A stretch of 44,111 nucleotides of DNA from SIG440 sp045587485 (GCA_045587485.1 JAZNCI010000048.1:1-44111), one strand, 5' to 3'. Counted from the stretch's first letter, positions 9,191 to 17,783 are shown. Notes: generated from the letters alone by a model not told the origin. Program-made: numbers and translations.

Positions 9191-9724
9191 GTGCTTTTTG
9201 GATGCGAAACATTTGAATTTGAAATTATGACAGCGGTTCATAATGCTCTGCAGAGCGACCTTATGGATTTTATTATGAAATCAATATCCGCTATAGGTAA
9301 TGGAGGGGCGGTATGGATTGTTGCAGCGCTTATTTTACTGGCGACAAGAAAGTACAGAAGACAAGGGCTTGCGATGGCGATTGGTTTGACGATGGGCTTA
9401 GTTTTTGGAAACATTATTTTAAAAAATCTTATTGCACGCCCCAGACCTTGCTGGATTTTTGAAAATATTGATATGCTTATTGCAGTGCCACAGGATTTTT
9501 CGTTTCCATCGGGGCACACTCTGGCGTCATTTACGTCAGCATTTATACTCCTTTCCGAAAATCGACGGATGGGAATTCCTTCAATTATGCTTGCAGTTCT
9601 GATGGCTTTTTCACGAATATATCTGTTTGTGCATTTTCCCACAGACATCTTGGGCGGAATGGCTTTATCGTATATAATATTTGTTTTATTAAAAAAATTT
9701 AAAAAGACAAACGCCTTGGCATAA
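9191..9724 (+). CDS. PAP2-family membrane phosphatase
   Basis: About 177 residues, membrane-embedded. All three PAP2 motifs are visible: K-x6-RP (KNLIARPRP), PSGH (SFPSGHTLASF) and SR-x5-H-x3-D (SRIYLFVHFPTD), which make the phosphohistidine active site. Substrates in this family include undecaprenyl pyrophosphate (lipid carrier recycling) and phosphatidylglycerol phosphate. Two GTG starts (9185, 9191) follow a GGGGGG run; 9191 has better spacing. Given the nearby glycan genes, undecaprenyl-PP recycling is a fair guess. Confidence 0.82.
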   Translation: MLFGCETFEFEIMTAVHNALQSDLMDFIMKSISAIGNGGAVWIVAALILLATRKYRRQGLAMAIGLTMGLVFGNIILKNLIARPRPCWIFENIDMLIAVPQDFSFPSGHTLASFTSAFILLSENRRMGIPSIMLAVLMAFSRIYLFVHFPTDILGGMALSYIIFVLLKKFKKTNALA

Positions 9725-9740
9725 AGCAAGGCGTTTGTTG
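9707..9740. terminator. Bidirectional terminator between PAP2 gene and lrgB
   Basis: A perfect 12-bp stem ACAAACGCCTTG/CAAGGCGTTTGT with the PAP2 stop codon in the loop. A-rich sequence on the left and T-rich on the right let it serve both converging genes. Confidence 0.75.
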
Positions 9741-9742
9741 TG

Positions 9743-10423
9743 CTATAAGAACATTGCAAAAAATACGGTAATCAATCCGCAAAGTCCAACAGCGATTCCG
9801 CTGAGCGAGCCTTCAACCTCACCCAGCTCGATTGCCTTGGTGGTGCCAAGGGCGTGGCTTGACGCGCCGATAGCAAGACCTGTGGCAATGGGATTATTAA
9901 TATTCGACCATTTGATAAAATAAGGAGCCATAATTGCTCCGAAAATCCCCGTTAAGCATACTGCAGCTATTGTTATGGGGACCATCCCTCCAAGCTGAGC
10001 TGACACTTCGGTTGCAATTGCCGTTGTAACAGATTTAGGAATGAGACTTGCTGTTACCTCTGCGGATATACCCATCATCTTACAAAGATAAATGATACTT
10101 GCAAGAGCACTTATTACACCAACTATGCATCCCACAAGAATAGGTATAAGGTTTTTCTTTATGGTTTTAAGCTGACGGAACATAGAAAGTGCCAGCACGG
10201 CAGTTGCAGGGGCGAGAAACATTGAAATCATATTTGCTCCGTTCATAAAATTGTTAAGGGGTATACGAAAGACACTTATTATTCCTATGCAAATCAATGC
10301 GGCAACAATCATAGGGTTTACAAAGGGATAGTTGAACTTTGCCTTTGTTTTTGCACCTATGTGATATGCAATAACACATAGAGTAAAGCCAAAGATAGGT
10401 CGTGCAGTAAATTCATTAAGCAT
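9743..10423 (-). CDS. lrgB: LrgB-family membrane protein
   Basis: 226 residues, about six transmembrane helices, with the typical TASLIPKSVTTAIATEVS and IGASSHALGTTKA segments of LrgB/CidB. The family acts with LrgA/CidA in holin-like control of autolysis, or, by newer views, transport of by-products such as pyruvate. AGGAGGTC precedes ATG. Its start overlaps the lrgA stop (ATGCTTAA), so the pair is translationally coupled. Confidence 0.9.
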   Translation of the reverse strand: MLNEFTARPIFGFTLCVIAYHIGAKTKAKFNYPFVNPMIVAALICIGIISVFRIPLNNFMNGANMISMFLAPATAVLALSMFRQLKTIKKNLIPILVGCIVGVISALASIIYLCKMMGISAEVTASLIPKSVTTAIATEVSAQLGGMVPITIAAVCLTGIFGAIMAPYFIKWSNINNPIATGLAIGASSHALGTTKAIELGEVEGSLSGIAVGLCGLITVFFAMFL

Positions 10424-10784
10424 TTTTGTTTGACCTCCTGTTTAAAAGATATATTGTCAGCTTAACAGAGTATGCTGTGCAATAGAAGGTAAATGCTGTT
10501 GTAATACAACAAATCAGTAAAAACTTCCACAATATATTGCTGAAAAAATCAAGGTAGGCAATGATTGATACCGTTGATGGCAGAAAAACAAATGCCATAT
10601 TTTTAAGCAAAAAGTCGGCTACAATATTAATCTGTTCGGGATTGATTGCTTTAAATAAAAGAAGCAGAAACAGCAGTATCAAAGCTATAACATTGCCCGG
10701 GAAGGAAAAGGGCAGCATAGCAGAGATAAGGTCACCTATGCAGCACAGCAAAAATATCCGCATTATTTGTCTGAAAAATCTCAA
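10416..10784 (-). CDS. lrgA: CidA/LrgA-family holin-like protein
   Basis: 122 residues, four membrane helices, partner of LrgB. The segment GDLISAMLPFSFPGNVIALILL matches the conserved family core. The annotated TTG at 10784 has AGGAG 8 bp upstream; GTG at 10793 would overlap the ribosome binding site. No lytSR-type regulator is adjacent. Confidence 0.82.
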   Translation of the reverse strand: MRFFRQIMRIFLLCCIGDLISAMLPFSFPGNVIALILLFLLLLFKAINPEQINIVADFLLKNMAFVFLPSTVSIIAYLDFFSNILWKFLLICCITTAFTFYCTAYSVKLTIYLLNRRSNKNA

Positions 10785-10813
10785 TTTCAACACTCCTAAT
10801 AAAATATGTTAAA

Positions 10814-10842
10814 ATTTTATCACACTAGAGCAGTTTTGTAAA
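10814..10842 (-). promoter_or_regulatory. Promoter of lrgA-lrgB
   Basis: On the minus strand TTTACA, 17-bp spacer, TAAAAT; 30 bp before the lrgA start. Confidence 0.65.
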
Positions 10843-10850
10843 TTGTAATA

Positions 10851-10880
10851 TTGACTAAAACTTATCGCTGATGATAAAAT
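10851..10880 (+). promoter_or_regulatory. Promoter of the SLOG-family gene
   Basis: TTGACT, 18-bp spacer, TAAAAT, divergent from the lrgA promoter. Confidence 0.6.
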
Positions 10881-10915
10881 AATAATGTAATAAAAAACGA
10901 GAGAAGATGTTAAAT

Positions 10916-11404
10916 ATGAATTTAAATGAAGGTTATAAATCCTGCTGCTTTACAGGGCACCGTTTTTTACCAGCAGAAAAGGCCGATGCGATACAACGCT
11001 CCCTTGTATCTCTTATATACGAGCTTTGCGAAAAAGGATGTCGGGAGTTTTTTTCGGGTGGAGCCATTGGCTTTGATATGATGGCGGCAGAAGCAGTGCT
11101 TAAATTGAAAAAAACCTTTCCTGAAATCATGCTCGTTATGGCGCTACCTTGCCGTGACCAGCATATTAGATGGGGAAAGGCTGAACGCTTGCGTTATGAA
11201 AGCATCCTGAGCAGTTCAGACAAAATTGTATATCTGTGTGAAAGCTATGTTACGGGGTGTATGCATTTGCGTAATAAATATATGGTAGACAATTCGGAGC
11301 TTTGCGTTGCATATCTCAAAAACAAAGGCGGAGGCACTGAGTACACGGTGAAATATGCATATGAGAAGGAACGCAGAGTTGTTAATCTTGCTCACATTGT
11401 GTAG
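10916..11404 (+). CDS. SLOG/DUF1273-family protein (YpsA-like)
   Basis: 162 residues with a Rossmann-like nucleotide-binding core. Seen: CCFTGHRF at the first strand, EFFSGGAIGFDMMAAEAVL, a middle LVMALPCRDQ strand, then NSELCVAY and KGGGTEYTVKYA. These match DUF1273 proteins of the SLOG superfamily, related to YpsA and DprA, thought to bind nucleotide-type ligands. Function here is unknown. GAGAAG is about 10 bp before ATG 10916; ATG 10907 is too close to it. Its 3' end overlaps the convergent small membrane gene. Confidence 0.8.
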   Translation: MNLNEGYKSCCFTGHRFLPAEKADAIQRSLVSLIYELCEKGCREFFSGGAIGFDMMAAEAVLKLKKTFPEIMLVMALPCRDQHIRWGKAERLRYESILSSSDKIVYLCESYVTGCMHLRNKYMVDNSELCVAYLKNKGGGTEYTVKYAYEKERRVVNLAHIV

Positions 11405-11691
11405 GTAATGATAAAGAAAACCGTAAGCATAAATGCGGCAGTTGCCATAGCGGTCATAAGTACAGAAGGTTTTCTGTCCCTTCTGTTTGTTTTAGCCTGC
11501 CCGTGAATGGTTTTAAGGCGTTCCACCTGTCTGATGTATTGGTCAATAATTGCCTGTGCTTCGTGTACAATGTTGTTTTCTGGTGTACACCTTGCGGCTT
11601 TTTGATTTTTGAGAATAAATATTGCCTGGTCTATTGTATCAGATTGAATATTATTAATTATAACAACCCGACGGGATTTTTTGTCAAGCAT
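11392..11691 (-). CDS. Small tail-anchored hypothetical protein
   Basis: 99 residues; not recognised. The N-terminal 70 residues are soluble and partly helical, with a basic patch KTNRRDRK, and the C-terminal 24 residues form one transmembrane helix ending ITYTM, so it is tail-anchored with its bulk in the cytoplasm. GGAGG lies 8 bp before the ATG at 11691. It converges on the SLOG gene with a 13-bp overlap. Confidence 0.6.
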   Translation of the reverse strand: MLDKKSRRVVIINNIQSDTIDQAIFILKNQKAARCTPENNIVHEAQAIIDQYIRQVERLKTIHGQAKTNRRDRKPSVLMTAMATAAFMLTVFFIITYTM

Positions 11692-11724
11692 AGTAATAAC
11701 CTCCATATTTTTATATGGAAAGTA

Positions 11725-11752
11725 TTGACATTAAGCGTTGTTTTTATACAAT
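11725..11752 (+). promoter_or_regulatory. Possible promoter upstream of the OB-fold gene
   Basis: TTGACA, 16-bp spacer, TACAAT, 150 bp ahead of the start at 11902. The leader in between is AT-rich and I see no recognisable riboswitch in it. Confidence 0.45.
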
Positions 11753-11901
11753 AGGGGCTGTTGCTCATGAAATATATTTTTTGTATGATAAAATAAAAAT
11801 ATGGCAAAGATATAAAAAGCAATTGGTGTTCTAAAATACCTTTTGGTGAATATAAATAAATTATACATAACAAAGTACACCAAAGGTTCAGGGAGTGAAT
11901 A

Positions 11902-12543
11902 ATGTTGAATACCGAAAGCTATACAGAAAATAACAAAGTTATTATTGCGGGAACAGTAGCAAGCCTGCCCGAATTTTCTCACGAGGTTTATGAGGAGATG
12001 TTCTATACCTTTATGCTTGATACCCCCAGACTAAGTGAAGCTCACGACACAGTCAAGGTCACTATATCAGAAAAATTTCTTATGGGTGATGGCTTGCACG
12101 TGGGCGATAATGTATTGATTCACGGTCAGTTCAGGTCATACAATAATTTTACCAACGTGGGCAACCGTCTGGTTCTTACTGTTTTTGTGAAGGATATCGA
12201 GGAATATAATGAGAGCGAAGAAAAAAGTCTGAATTCCATATACCTCAACGGCTACATATGTAAAAAGCCGGTTTACAGAACAACACCATTTGGAAGAGAG
12301 ATTGCAGATATTCTTCTTGCGGTAAACAGGTCATACAACAAATCTGATTATATACCCTGCATTGCGTGGGGCAGAAATGCCAAGTTTGCAGAAACTCTTA
12401 ATGTGGGCGATAATGTTATAATAAAGGGAAGAATTCAAAGTCGTGAATACCAAAAACGCATTAATGAAACAGAGGTAGAGAGCAAAACTGCGTTTGAGGT
12501 GTCGGTTTCGCGGCTGGAAAAGGCAACAGATTTCGTTGAATAG
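11902..12543 (+). CDS. Tandem OB-fold single-stranded DNA-binding protein
   Basis: 213 residues made of two SSB-like OB folds, about 8-105 and 110-205. Each has the same order: a starting NGYI/AGTV strand, an acidic middle, then VGDNVLIHGQF in the first half and VGDNVIIKGRI in the second. No acidic SSB tail is present, so it is unlikely to be the main replication SSB. AGGGAGTG precedes ATG. It stands alone between its own promoter region and a terminator. A role in recombination or repair is inference. Confidence 0.72.
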   Translation: MLNTESYTENNKVIIAGTVASLPEFSHEVYEEMFYTFMLDTPRLSEAHDTVKVTISEKFLMGDGLHVGDNVLIHGQFRSYNNFTNVGNRLVLTVFVKDIEEYNESEEKSLNSIYLNGYICKKPVYRTTPFGREIADILLAVNRSYNKSDYIPCIAWGRNAKFAETLNVGDNVIIKGRIQSREYQKRINETEVESKTAFEVSVSRLEKATDFVE

Positions 12544-12549
12544 TTTTTA

Positions 12550-12578
12550 AGCCTCCACACAGGAGGCTCTTTTTTTTA
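12550..12578 (+). terminator. Terminator of the OB-fold gene
   Basis: AGCCTCC/GGAGGCT hairpin followed by a long T-run, starting 7 bp after the stop codon. Confidence 0.9.
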
Positions 12579-12718
12579 TTGTCTGTTTTTACTGGTTCTG
12601 TTCAACTGTTCGGGCTTTTAAATTTAAAAAATTTTTATACTTTTTGCAATTTCCTCTTTTATATTATCAGATTTTGTGATATACTAATATGTGGATTTTG
12701 AAAAGGAGGCTCAAAACT

Positions 12719-14203
12719 ATGGCAAGAATAGGTTTTGATAATCAAAAATATCTTAAAATGCAATCAGAGCAGATACGCAAACGTATTGCCCAGTTTGGGG
12801 GAAAGCTATATCTTGAATTCGGCGGAAAGCTCTTTGACGATTATCACGCCTCGAGAGTTCTTCCGGGCTTTGCCCCTGACAGTAAAATCCGTATGCTTCA
12901 GCAACTTAAGGACGAGGTGGAGATTGTTATTACAATCAATGCCGAGGATATTGAGTGTAATAAAATCCGTGGTGATTTGGGCATATCATATGATGCTGAT
13001 GTTCTTCGTCTTATTGATACCTTTCACGAGATGAAGCTCTATGTGGGCAGTGTTGTTCTCACACGTTTTAACGGTCAGCCCTCTGCAAATGCCTTCCTTA
13101 AACAGCTTAACAAGCTTGGTGTTAAATGCTATAAGCATTATTCTATACCAGGTTATCCGTCTGATATACCCTTTATTGTCAGTGATGAAGGGCTAGGCAA
13201 AAACGAATTTATCGAAACCGAGCGTTCGCTTGTTGTAATAACAGCCCCCGGCCCCGGAAGCGGCAAGATGGCAACGTGTCTCAGCCAGCTTTATCACGAA
13301 CATAAAAGAGGGATTGCCGCAGGCTATGCCAAGTTTGAAACCTTCCCTGTGTGGAATTTGCCTTTAAAACATCCTGTAAATCTTGCATATGAGGCTGCCA
13401 CTGCCGACCTTAATGATGTCAATATGATTGACCCATTCCATCTGGAGGCATATGGAAAAACTGCGGTTAACTACAACCGTGATGTGGAGATTTTCCCCGT
13501 GCTTAATACCATGTTTGAACGTATTCAGGGCAGCTCTCCTTATAGCTCGCCCACAGATATGGGTGTTAATATGGCGGGCAACTGCATTGTTGACGATGAT
13601 GCCTGCTGTGAAGCATCAAAAAGAGAAATTATACGCAGATATTATGCTACAGCAGCAAATGTAATTCGTGGCAAAGGCGACGAAAACCAAGTGCGAAAGA
13701 TTGAACTTCTTATGAATCAGGCGGGCATTACTCCTGATTATTGCGCGGCAGTTCCAAAGGCTCTTGAAAGGGCGGAACAAACACAAAGCCCCGCAGGGGC
13801 AATGGTTCTTCCTGATGGCAGAATTGTCACGGGAAAAACCTCCTCAACACTGGGTGCAGCATCAGCGCTTTTGCTTAATGCCCTAAAAGCCCTTGGCGAA
13901 ATTGATTCAGAGATTGATTTGATTAAGGCATCTGTTCTTGAACCTATATGTGGGCTTAAAACCACATACCTCAAGCACAAAAATCCAAGGCTTCATACTG
14001 ACGAGGTGCTGTTGGCGCTGACAATATCAGCACTTTCAAGTCCGGTTGCGTTAAAGGCAAAGGAACAGCTTGAAAATCTTCGGGGTAGCGACGCACACTT
14101 TACCGTTATTATCAGCGAAGAGGATGAAAAGATTTTAAGACGCTTGGGAATAAACGTAAGTTTTGAACCCAGATACGAGCACGAAAGACTTTATCATAAA
14201 TAA
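12719..14203 (+). CDS. DUF1846-family protein
   Basis: 494 residues, matching DUF1846 along its whole length: N-terminal IGFDNQKYLKMQSEQIRKRI, the nucleotide-binding-like VITAPGPGSGKMATCLSQLY near residue 177, and the conserved middle FPVWNLPLKHPVNLAYEAAT. The glycine-rich GPGSGK loop suggests nucleotide or phosphate binding; no catalytic role is established to my knowledge. AAAGGAGG is 10 bp before ATG 12719. The gene is monocistronic and ends near a bidirectional terminator. Confidence 0.85.
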   Translation: MARIGFDNQKYLKMQSEQIRKRIAQFGGKLYLEFGGKLFDDYHASRVLPGFAPDSKIRMLQQLKDEVEIVITINAEDIECNKIRGDLGISYDADVLRLIDTFHEMKLYVGSVVLTRFNGQPSANAFLKQLNKLGVKCYKHYSIPGYPSDIPFIVSDEGLGKNEFIETERSLVVITAPGPGSGKMATCLSQLYHEHKRGIAAGYAKFETFPVWNLPLKHPVNLAYEAATADLNDVNMIDPFHLEAYGKTAVNYNRDVEIFPVLNTMFERIQGSSPYSSPTDMGVNMAGNCIVDDDACCEASKREIIRRYYATAANVIRGKGDENQVRKIELLMNQAGITPDYCAAVPKALERAEQTQSPAGAMVLPDGRIVTGKTSSTLGAASALLLNALKALGEIDSEIDLIKASVLEPICGLKTTYLKHKNPRLHTDEVLLALTISALSSPVALKAKEQLENLRGSDAHFTVIISEEDEKILRRLGINVSFEPRYEHERLYHK

Positions 14204-14263
14204 AACAGAAAGAATCCTGTCGTATTTAATAAATGTTGAATAATGAAAATAAACAATACAAAA

Positions 14264-14296
14264 CAAAAAATCCTATCGCAAGATAGGATTTTTTGT
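14264..14296. terminator. Bidirectional terminator (DUF1846 gene / tRNA-Gly)
   Basis: CAAAAAATCCTATC/GATAGGATTTTTTG: a 7-bp core extended by A-T pairs, usable from both sides. Confidence 0.85.
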
Positions 14297-14301
14297 TTTG
14301 G

Positions 14302-14373
14302 AGCGGAAGACGAGATTCGAACTCGCGACGTTCACCTTGGCAAGGTGACGCTCTACCACTGAGCCACTCCCGC
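14302..14373 (-). tRNA. tRNA-Gly (anticodon GCC)
   Basis: On the minus strand the acceptor GCGGGAG pairs with CTTCCGC, the anticodon stem CACCT/AGGTG holds loop TGCCA-type GCC, and the T-loop is GTTCGAATC. CCA is not encoded. It follows a strong promoter at 14403-14431. Confidence 0.95.
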
Positions 14374-14402
14374 ATATATTCAATTTTTCAGCTGCAAGAG
14401 AT

Positions 14403-14431
14403 ATTTTAGCACAAACAATGATGTTTGTCAA
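14403..14431 (-). promoter_or_regulatory. Promoter of tRNA-Gly
   Basis: TTGACA, 17-bp spacer, TAAAAT on the minus strand, about 30 bp upstream of the mature tRNA 5' end. Confidence 0.8.
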
Positions 14432-14476
14432 TACCTAAATTGAAAAAAATGAAAAAATAATAAATTTTAAAACAAA

Positions 14477-14513
14477 AAAGCCGCATCAAACAGCCAACAT
14501 TCGATACGACTTC
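14477..14513 (-). terminator. Terminator after rpmF
   Basis: On the minus strand AAGTCGTATC pairs with GATGCGGCTT (10 bp including G-U pairs), then TTTTTTGTTTT. Confidence 0.8.
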
Positions 14514-14528
14514 TTTCTCTGTGTAAAA

Positions 14529-14708
14529 TTATGCCTCTTTCTTTACAACTTCTTTACCGTTGTAATATCCGCAAGCCTTGCAAACTCTGTGAGGCATTTT
14601 GTAGTCACCGCAGTTGGGGCACTCTACCATTCCGGGAATAAGGAGCTTCCAGTTAGCTCTTCTCTTGTCTCTTCTGGCTTTAGAAGTTTTTCTCTTTGGA
14701 ACTGCCAT
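14529..14708 (-). CDS. rpmF: 50S ribosomal protein L32
   Basis: 59 residues, a structural protein of the large ribosomal subunit. It starts with the family's MAVPKRKTSKARRDKRRAN and has the zinc-binding pairs C-P-N-C and C-K-A-C, so it is the zinc-containing form. AGAGGTG precedes ATG 14708. It follows yceD, the usual bacterial order. Confidence 0.97.
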   Translation of the reverse strand: MAVPKRKTSKARRDKRRANWKLLIPGMVECPNCGDYKMPHRVCKACGYYNGKEVVKKEA

Positions 14709-14767
14709 AGTTAAATACACCTCTTTCCAATCAAAATAATTTGAACAGGGACATTCCCCTGCATAAT

Positions 14768-15265
14768 CTACAAAAGTTTATTCAGAATGTCAAATCTGGG
14801 GTCTGTGGGTCGCGTGTCACAGTCGCAGGGGGATTGGTTAAGATTATGACCGCAATGGGGGCATAAACCTTTGCAACCCTCTTGGCACAAGCGTTTTGTC
14901 GGCAGATTGACAAGCACGTTTGCCAGAACAATGTCGTCAATCTCAATTGCTGTACCTTCCAGAACAACTGCGTCGGGATTTTTAACATCTTCGACCCGTG
15001 AGTCTTCTTTTTTAAAAATTTCCTTAAACGAACAACTGAAATCATCTTTGAAAGTTTCACAGCATCTGTCACAAGAGTATTGCATCAAACAAGAGGCGGT
15101 GCCCTCAAACTCGACGCTTCCGCCGATGTTGACAAATTCGCCTGTTACAGAAACGGGAGTCAAAAATCTTGCACCCTGCTCTTCATATTCTGCAAAATCA
15201 AGCTCTAAGTTGAGTGGAAGCTTTCTTCCGTCAGCATTTAAGATGGGCAATAAATCAAATTTCAT
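14768..15265 (-). CDS. yceD: YceD/DUF177-family protein
   Basis: 165 residues. DUF177 proteins sit next to rpmF in most bacteria and are linked to 23S rRNA/ribosome biogenesis. Seen: the middle CSYDRC-type pair (S-C-D-R-C-C), the conserved EGTAIEIDDIVLANVLVNLPTK stretch, written here as its parts EIDDIVLANVLVNLP and KRLCQEGCKGLCPHCG. The multiple cysteines suggest a zinc site. It is probably co-transcribed with the tRNA-Val genes and rpmF. Confidence 0.9.
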   Translation of the reverse strand: MKFDLLPILNADGRKLPLNLELDFAEYEEQGARFLTPVSVTGEFVNIGGSVEFEGTASCLMQYSCDRCCETFKDDFSCSFKEIFKKEDSRVEDVKNPDAVVLEGTAIEIDDIVLANVLVNLPTKRLCQEGCKGLCPHCGHNLNQSPCDCDTRPTDPRFDILNKLL

Positions 15266-15290
15266 TTCTGTTGTCCTTTAAAAAGAAATG

Positions 15291-15366
15291 TGGTGGGCAC
15301 AATAGGGCTCGAACCTATGACCCTCTGCTTGTAAGGCAGATGCTCTCCCAGCTGAGCTATGCGCCC
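15291..15366 (-). tRNA. tRNA-Val (anticodon TAC), copy 2
   Basis: Minus strand: acceptor GGGCGCA with TGTGCCC, D-arm AGCTCAGCTGGGAGAGC, anticodon loop CTTACAA, T-loop GGTTCGAGCCC, encoded CCA. Identical to the copy at 15404-15479, 37 bp away. Confidence 0.97.
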
Positions 15367-15403
15367 ACATATACTGCCGATTTTTCAATATTGCTAAAAA
15401 ATA

Positions 15404-15479
15404 TGGTGGGCACAATAGGGCTCGAACCTATGACCCTCTGCTTGTAAGGCAGATGCTCTCCCAGCTGAGCTATGCGCCC
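15404..15479 (-). tRNA. tRNA-Val (anticodon TAC), copy 1
   Basis: Same 76-nt sequence as the next copy, including the encoded CCA. First gene after the consensus promoter at 15521-15549, so both tRNAs and probably yceD-rpmF share one transcript. Confidence 0.97.
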
Positions 15480-15520
15480 ATATACTTTTTCACAATACTG
15501 CATTTTTAATCAGCTTGATT

Positions 15521-15549
15521 ATTATACACAATCAAAAGTCGTTTGTCAA
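15521..15549 (-). promoter_or_regulatory. Consensus promoter for tRNA-Val x2 (and yceD-rpmF)
   Basis: Perfect TTGACA, 17-bp spacer, TATAAT on the minus strand. Confidence 0.9.
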
Positions 15550-15596
15550 TACATAAATTGAATTTTTTTAATTTTTTTAATCTTTTAGTAAATGGG

Positions 15597-15625
15597 TTGT
15601 ATTTGTAAAAAACTTATGATATAAT
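15597..15625 (+). promoter_or_regulatory. Promoter of the comEA-to-rodA run
   Basis: TTGTAT, 17-bp spacer, perfect TATAAT; divergent from the tRNA promoter. Confidence 0.65.
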
Positions 15626-15688
15626 TAATCTGATAAAATAGGATTGTTGTACTTCCGTAAGACAACTTTAGACGGAGGGATTGAAAGA

Positions 15689-16123
15689 TTGAAGCCTTGG
15701 GAGAAAACAGACAGTCTTGAAGACTTTATGCGCAGGCAGGAACGGCTGTTAAAACAAAACGAATTTTATAAAAGGCTGATAATTATTCCTGTTATTATGA
15801 TAGCTGTTTCAATCTCGGTCATTGCTTACAATTTTACTGCAGGTCATCAGCAAAGCACCGATAAGCAGCAGAAGAATGATACGGTGATTAAAACGGGAGA
15901 GCCATTGGGCGAAATTTCGGCAGAGAAAATAAATTTGAATACCGCAACGGCTGATATGCTTGATTTTCTTCCGGGAATAGGCTCGAAAAAAGCTGATGCG
16001 ATTATTGAAATCCGTGATAAAATGGGAGGATTTCACTCGGTTGAAGATATTCTGAATGTCGATGGAATAGGCGAAAAAATTCTAGCCGAAATACAGAATA
16101 TGATATATGTTGAAACAGAATAA
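15689..16123 (+). CDS. ComEA-like membrane-anchored helix-hairpin-helix protein
   Basis: 144 residues: cytoplasmic N-terminus, one membrane helix (about 33-53), a linker, and a C-terminal DNA-binding (HhH)2 domain. Seen: INLNTATADMLDFLPGIG, KADAIIEIRD, and DILNVDGIGEKILAEI. In ComEA this domain binds incoming double-stranded DNA outside the membrane during transformation. The SLBB domain of longer ComEA proteins is missing. GGAGGG is 9 bp before TTG 15689; an upstream TTG at 15644 lacks a site. No other com gene is in the window. Confidence 0.8.
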   Translation: MKPWEKTDSLEDFMRRQERLLKQNEFYKRLIIIPVIMIAVSISVIAYNFTAGHQQSTDKQQKNDTVIKTGEPLGEISAEKINLNTATADMLDFLPGIGSKKADAIIEIRDKMGGFHSVEDILNVDGIGEKILAEIQNMIYVETE

Positions 16124-16166
16124 AAATATATAAAATTGCTTAGAAATTTGAAAGGTTGTGTTTGAA

Positions 16167-17783
16167 ATGATGAAAGAATATCCACTCTACGATGCTCCAA
16201 TGATTAAGAGCCTTAAGCATCTTATTGAATATGCAGCAGAAAATTATGCTGAAAGCCCTGCCTTTACATTTGAAAGAGATGGTGAGGATATCACCGTAGA
16301 CTTTATCCAATTGAAAAATGATATCTATGCTCTGGGCACCTATTTTTACAGTCTGGGTCTTAAAGATGGCGACAAAATTGCAGTAATGGGCGAAAACAGC
16401 TATGAATGGGTTATCACATACTTTGCAGCAACAAACGGCTCGAATGTAATTGTGCCAATTGATAAGGAGCTTGGCGCCCCTGAGGTTGCAAACCTGATAA
16501 AAAGCAGTGAAGCAAAGGCACTTATATATTCCGATGCAAAGAAAAAGATTATTGATGAGGCAAAAGCTGATATGCCAACCATTGAACATTATATTCCAAT
16601 GTGCAATTTTGGTGATGTTATTGCCAAGGGAAGTGAAATGATTGATGCAGGAGATGATTCGTTTGAAAAGAACGAAATCGACCTTGAGGCTCTTTGTACA
16701 ATTATTTATACATCGGGCACAACGGGCGAGCCGAAAGGCGTTATGCTCAACCAGCGAAATCTTACTTTCGATATGGTAAACAGTTGCCGCAATTTCCTTG
16801 AGCCGGCAGGAACGGTTGTTGTTTTGCCACTCCACCATACATTTGGATTTATGGCAGGTATTCTTTGCCAGATTCACCGTGGTTATCCGGTGTATATCAA
16901 CAGCAACCTTAAAAATGTTCTCAAGGACATCCAAAAAGCAAAGCCCTATCATATCAGTGTTGTACCGTTGTTTGTTGAAACCTTCTACAAGAGTCTTTGG
17001 AGAACAGTAAGAAAACAGGGCAAGGAAAATTTGCTTAAAACAATGATTAAGATAAGCAATGTCCTACGAAAGGTTGGCATTGACCTGAGGCGTGTTCTGT
17101 TCAAGTCGGTCAAGCAGGGCTTTGGAGGCAATCTTGAAATGATTATTGCAGGCGGTGCGCCACTTGACCTTAAATACGCAAAGGGATTTGAAGATTTGGG
17201 TATCGCTTTGATAAATGGTTATGGTATAACTGAGTGTTCGCCTATCGTTTCTCTCGACAGAAATAAAAAATATCTTTTTGGTGCGGCAGGTGTTCCTGTA
17301 CCGGGAACAGAGGTTAAGATTTATAATCCCAACGAGGATGGCGAGGGTGAAATTATTGTTAAGGGCGACCATGTAATGATGGGTTATTACAACAATCCCG
17401 AGGCAACCGAGGCAGCATTTGTTGACGGCTGGTTCAGAACAGGTGATATCGGAACGATTGACAAAAACGGGTTTGTTCATATTACGGGCAGAATTAAGAA
17501 TATTATCATTCTCAGCAACGGCAAAAACGTGTATCCCGAAGAAATCGAGACAGTTGTTCTTCAGAAGGTTGAGGGTGTAACAGAGATAGTTGTTTATGGC
17601 GAGGATGATGTTATTTGTGCTGAAATTTATACAGAAACTCCCGAAGAACAGGAAAGAATTAAAAAGGATGTTCAGGCGCTTAACGCAACATTGCCGCCAA
17701 TGAAACAGATAAAAAGAATTCATTTTCGCGATACAGAGTTCGAAAAAACAACAACCAAGAAGATAAAGCGACACACGATTTAA
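16167..17783 (+). CDS. Long-chain acyl-CoA synthetase / AMP-binding enzyme
   Basis: 538 residues of the adenylate-forming superfamily: activates a fatty acid with ATP and transfers it to CoA or a carrier protein. Motifs: TIIYTSGTTGEPKG near 186, ITECSP near 360 and GWFRTGDIG near 422. The C-terminal lid is slightly shortened and ends KTTTKKIKRHTI, with the usual catalytic Lys region. ATG 16167 follows AAAGGTTG; 16170 is an alternative. Substrate specificity is not readable. Confidence 0.88.
   Translation: MMKEYPLYDAPMIKSLKHLIEYAAENYAESPAFTFERDGEDITVDFIQLKNDIYALGTYFYSLGLKDGDKIAVMGENSYEWVITYFAATNGSNVIVPIDKELGAPEVANLIKSSEAKALIYSDAKKKIIDEAKADMPTIEHYIPMCNFGDVIAKGSEMIDAGDDSFEKNEIDLEALCTIIYTSGTTGEPKGVMLNQRNLTFDMVNSCRNFLEPAGTVVVLPLHHTFGFMAGILCQIHRGYPVYINSNLKNVLKDIQKAKPYHISVVPLFVETFYKSLWRTVRKQGKENLLKTMIKISNVLRKVGIDLRRVLFKSVKQGFGGNLEMIIAGGAPLDLKYAKGFEDLGIALINGYGITECSPIVSLDRNKKYLFGAAGVPVPGTEVKIYNPNEDGEGEIIVKGDHVMMGYYNNPEATEAAFVDGWFRTGDIGTIDKNGFVHITGRIKNIIILSNGKNVYPEEIETVVLQKVEGVTEIVVYGEDDVICAEIYTETPEEQERIKKDVQALNATLPPMKQIKRIHFRDTEFEKTTTKKIKRHTI

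Noticed and set aside
15291..15479. Direct repeat that could suggest a CRISPR-like array
   Set aside because: The repeated unit is a complete tRNA-Val gene. No CRISPR repeat-spacer pattern was seen anywhere in the window.
16140..16952. 270-codon open frame on the minus strand
   Set aside because: It is the antisense shadow of the acyl-CoA synthetase gene, rich in Cys/Asn/Ile, with no ribosome binding site or family match.
17064..17774. 236-codon minus-strand open frame
   Set aside because: Second antisense shadow of the same synthetase gene.
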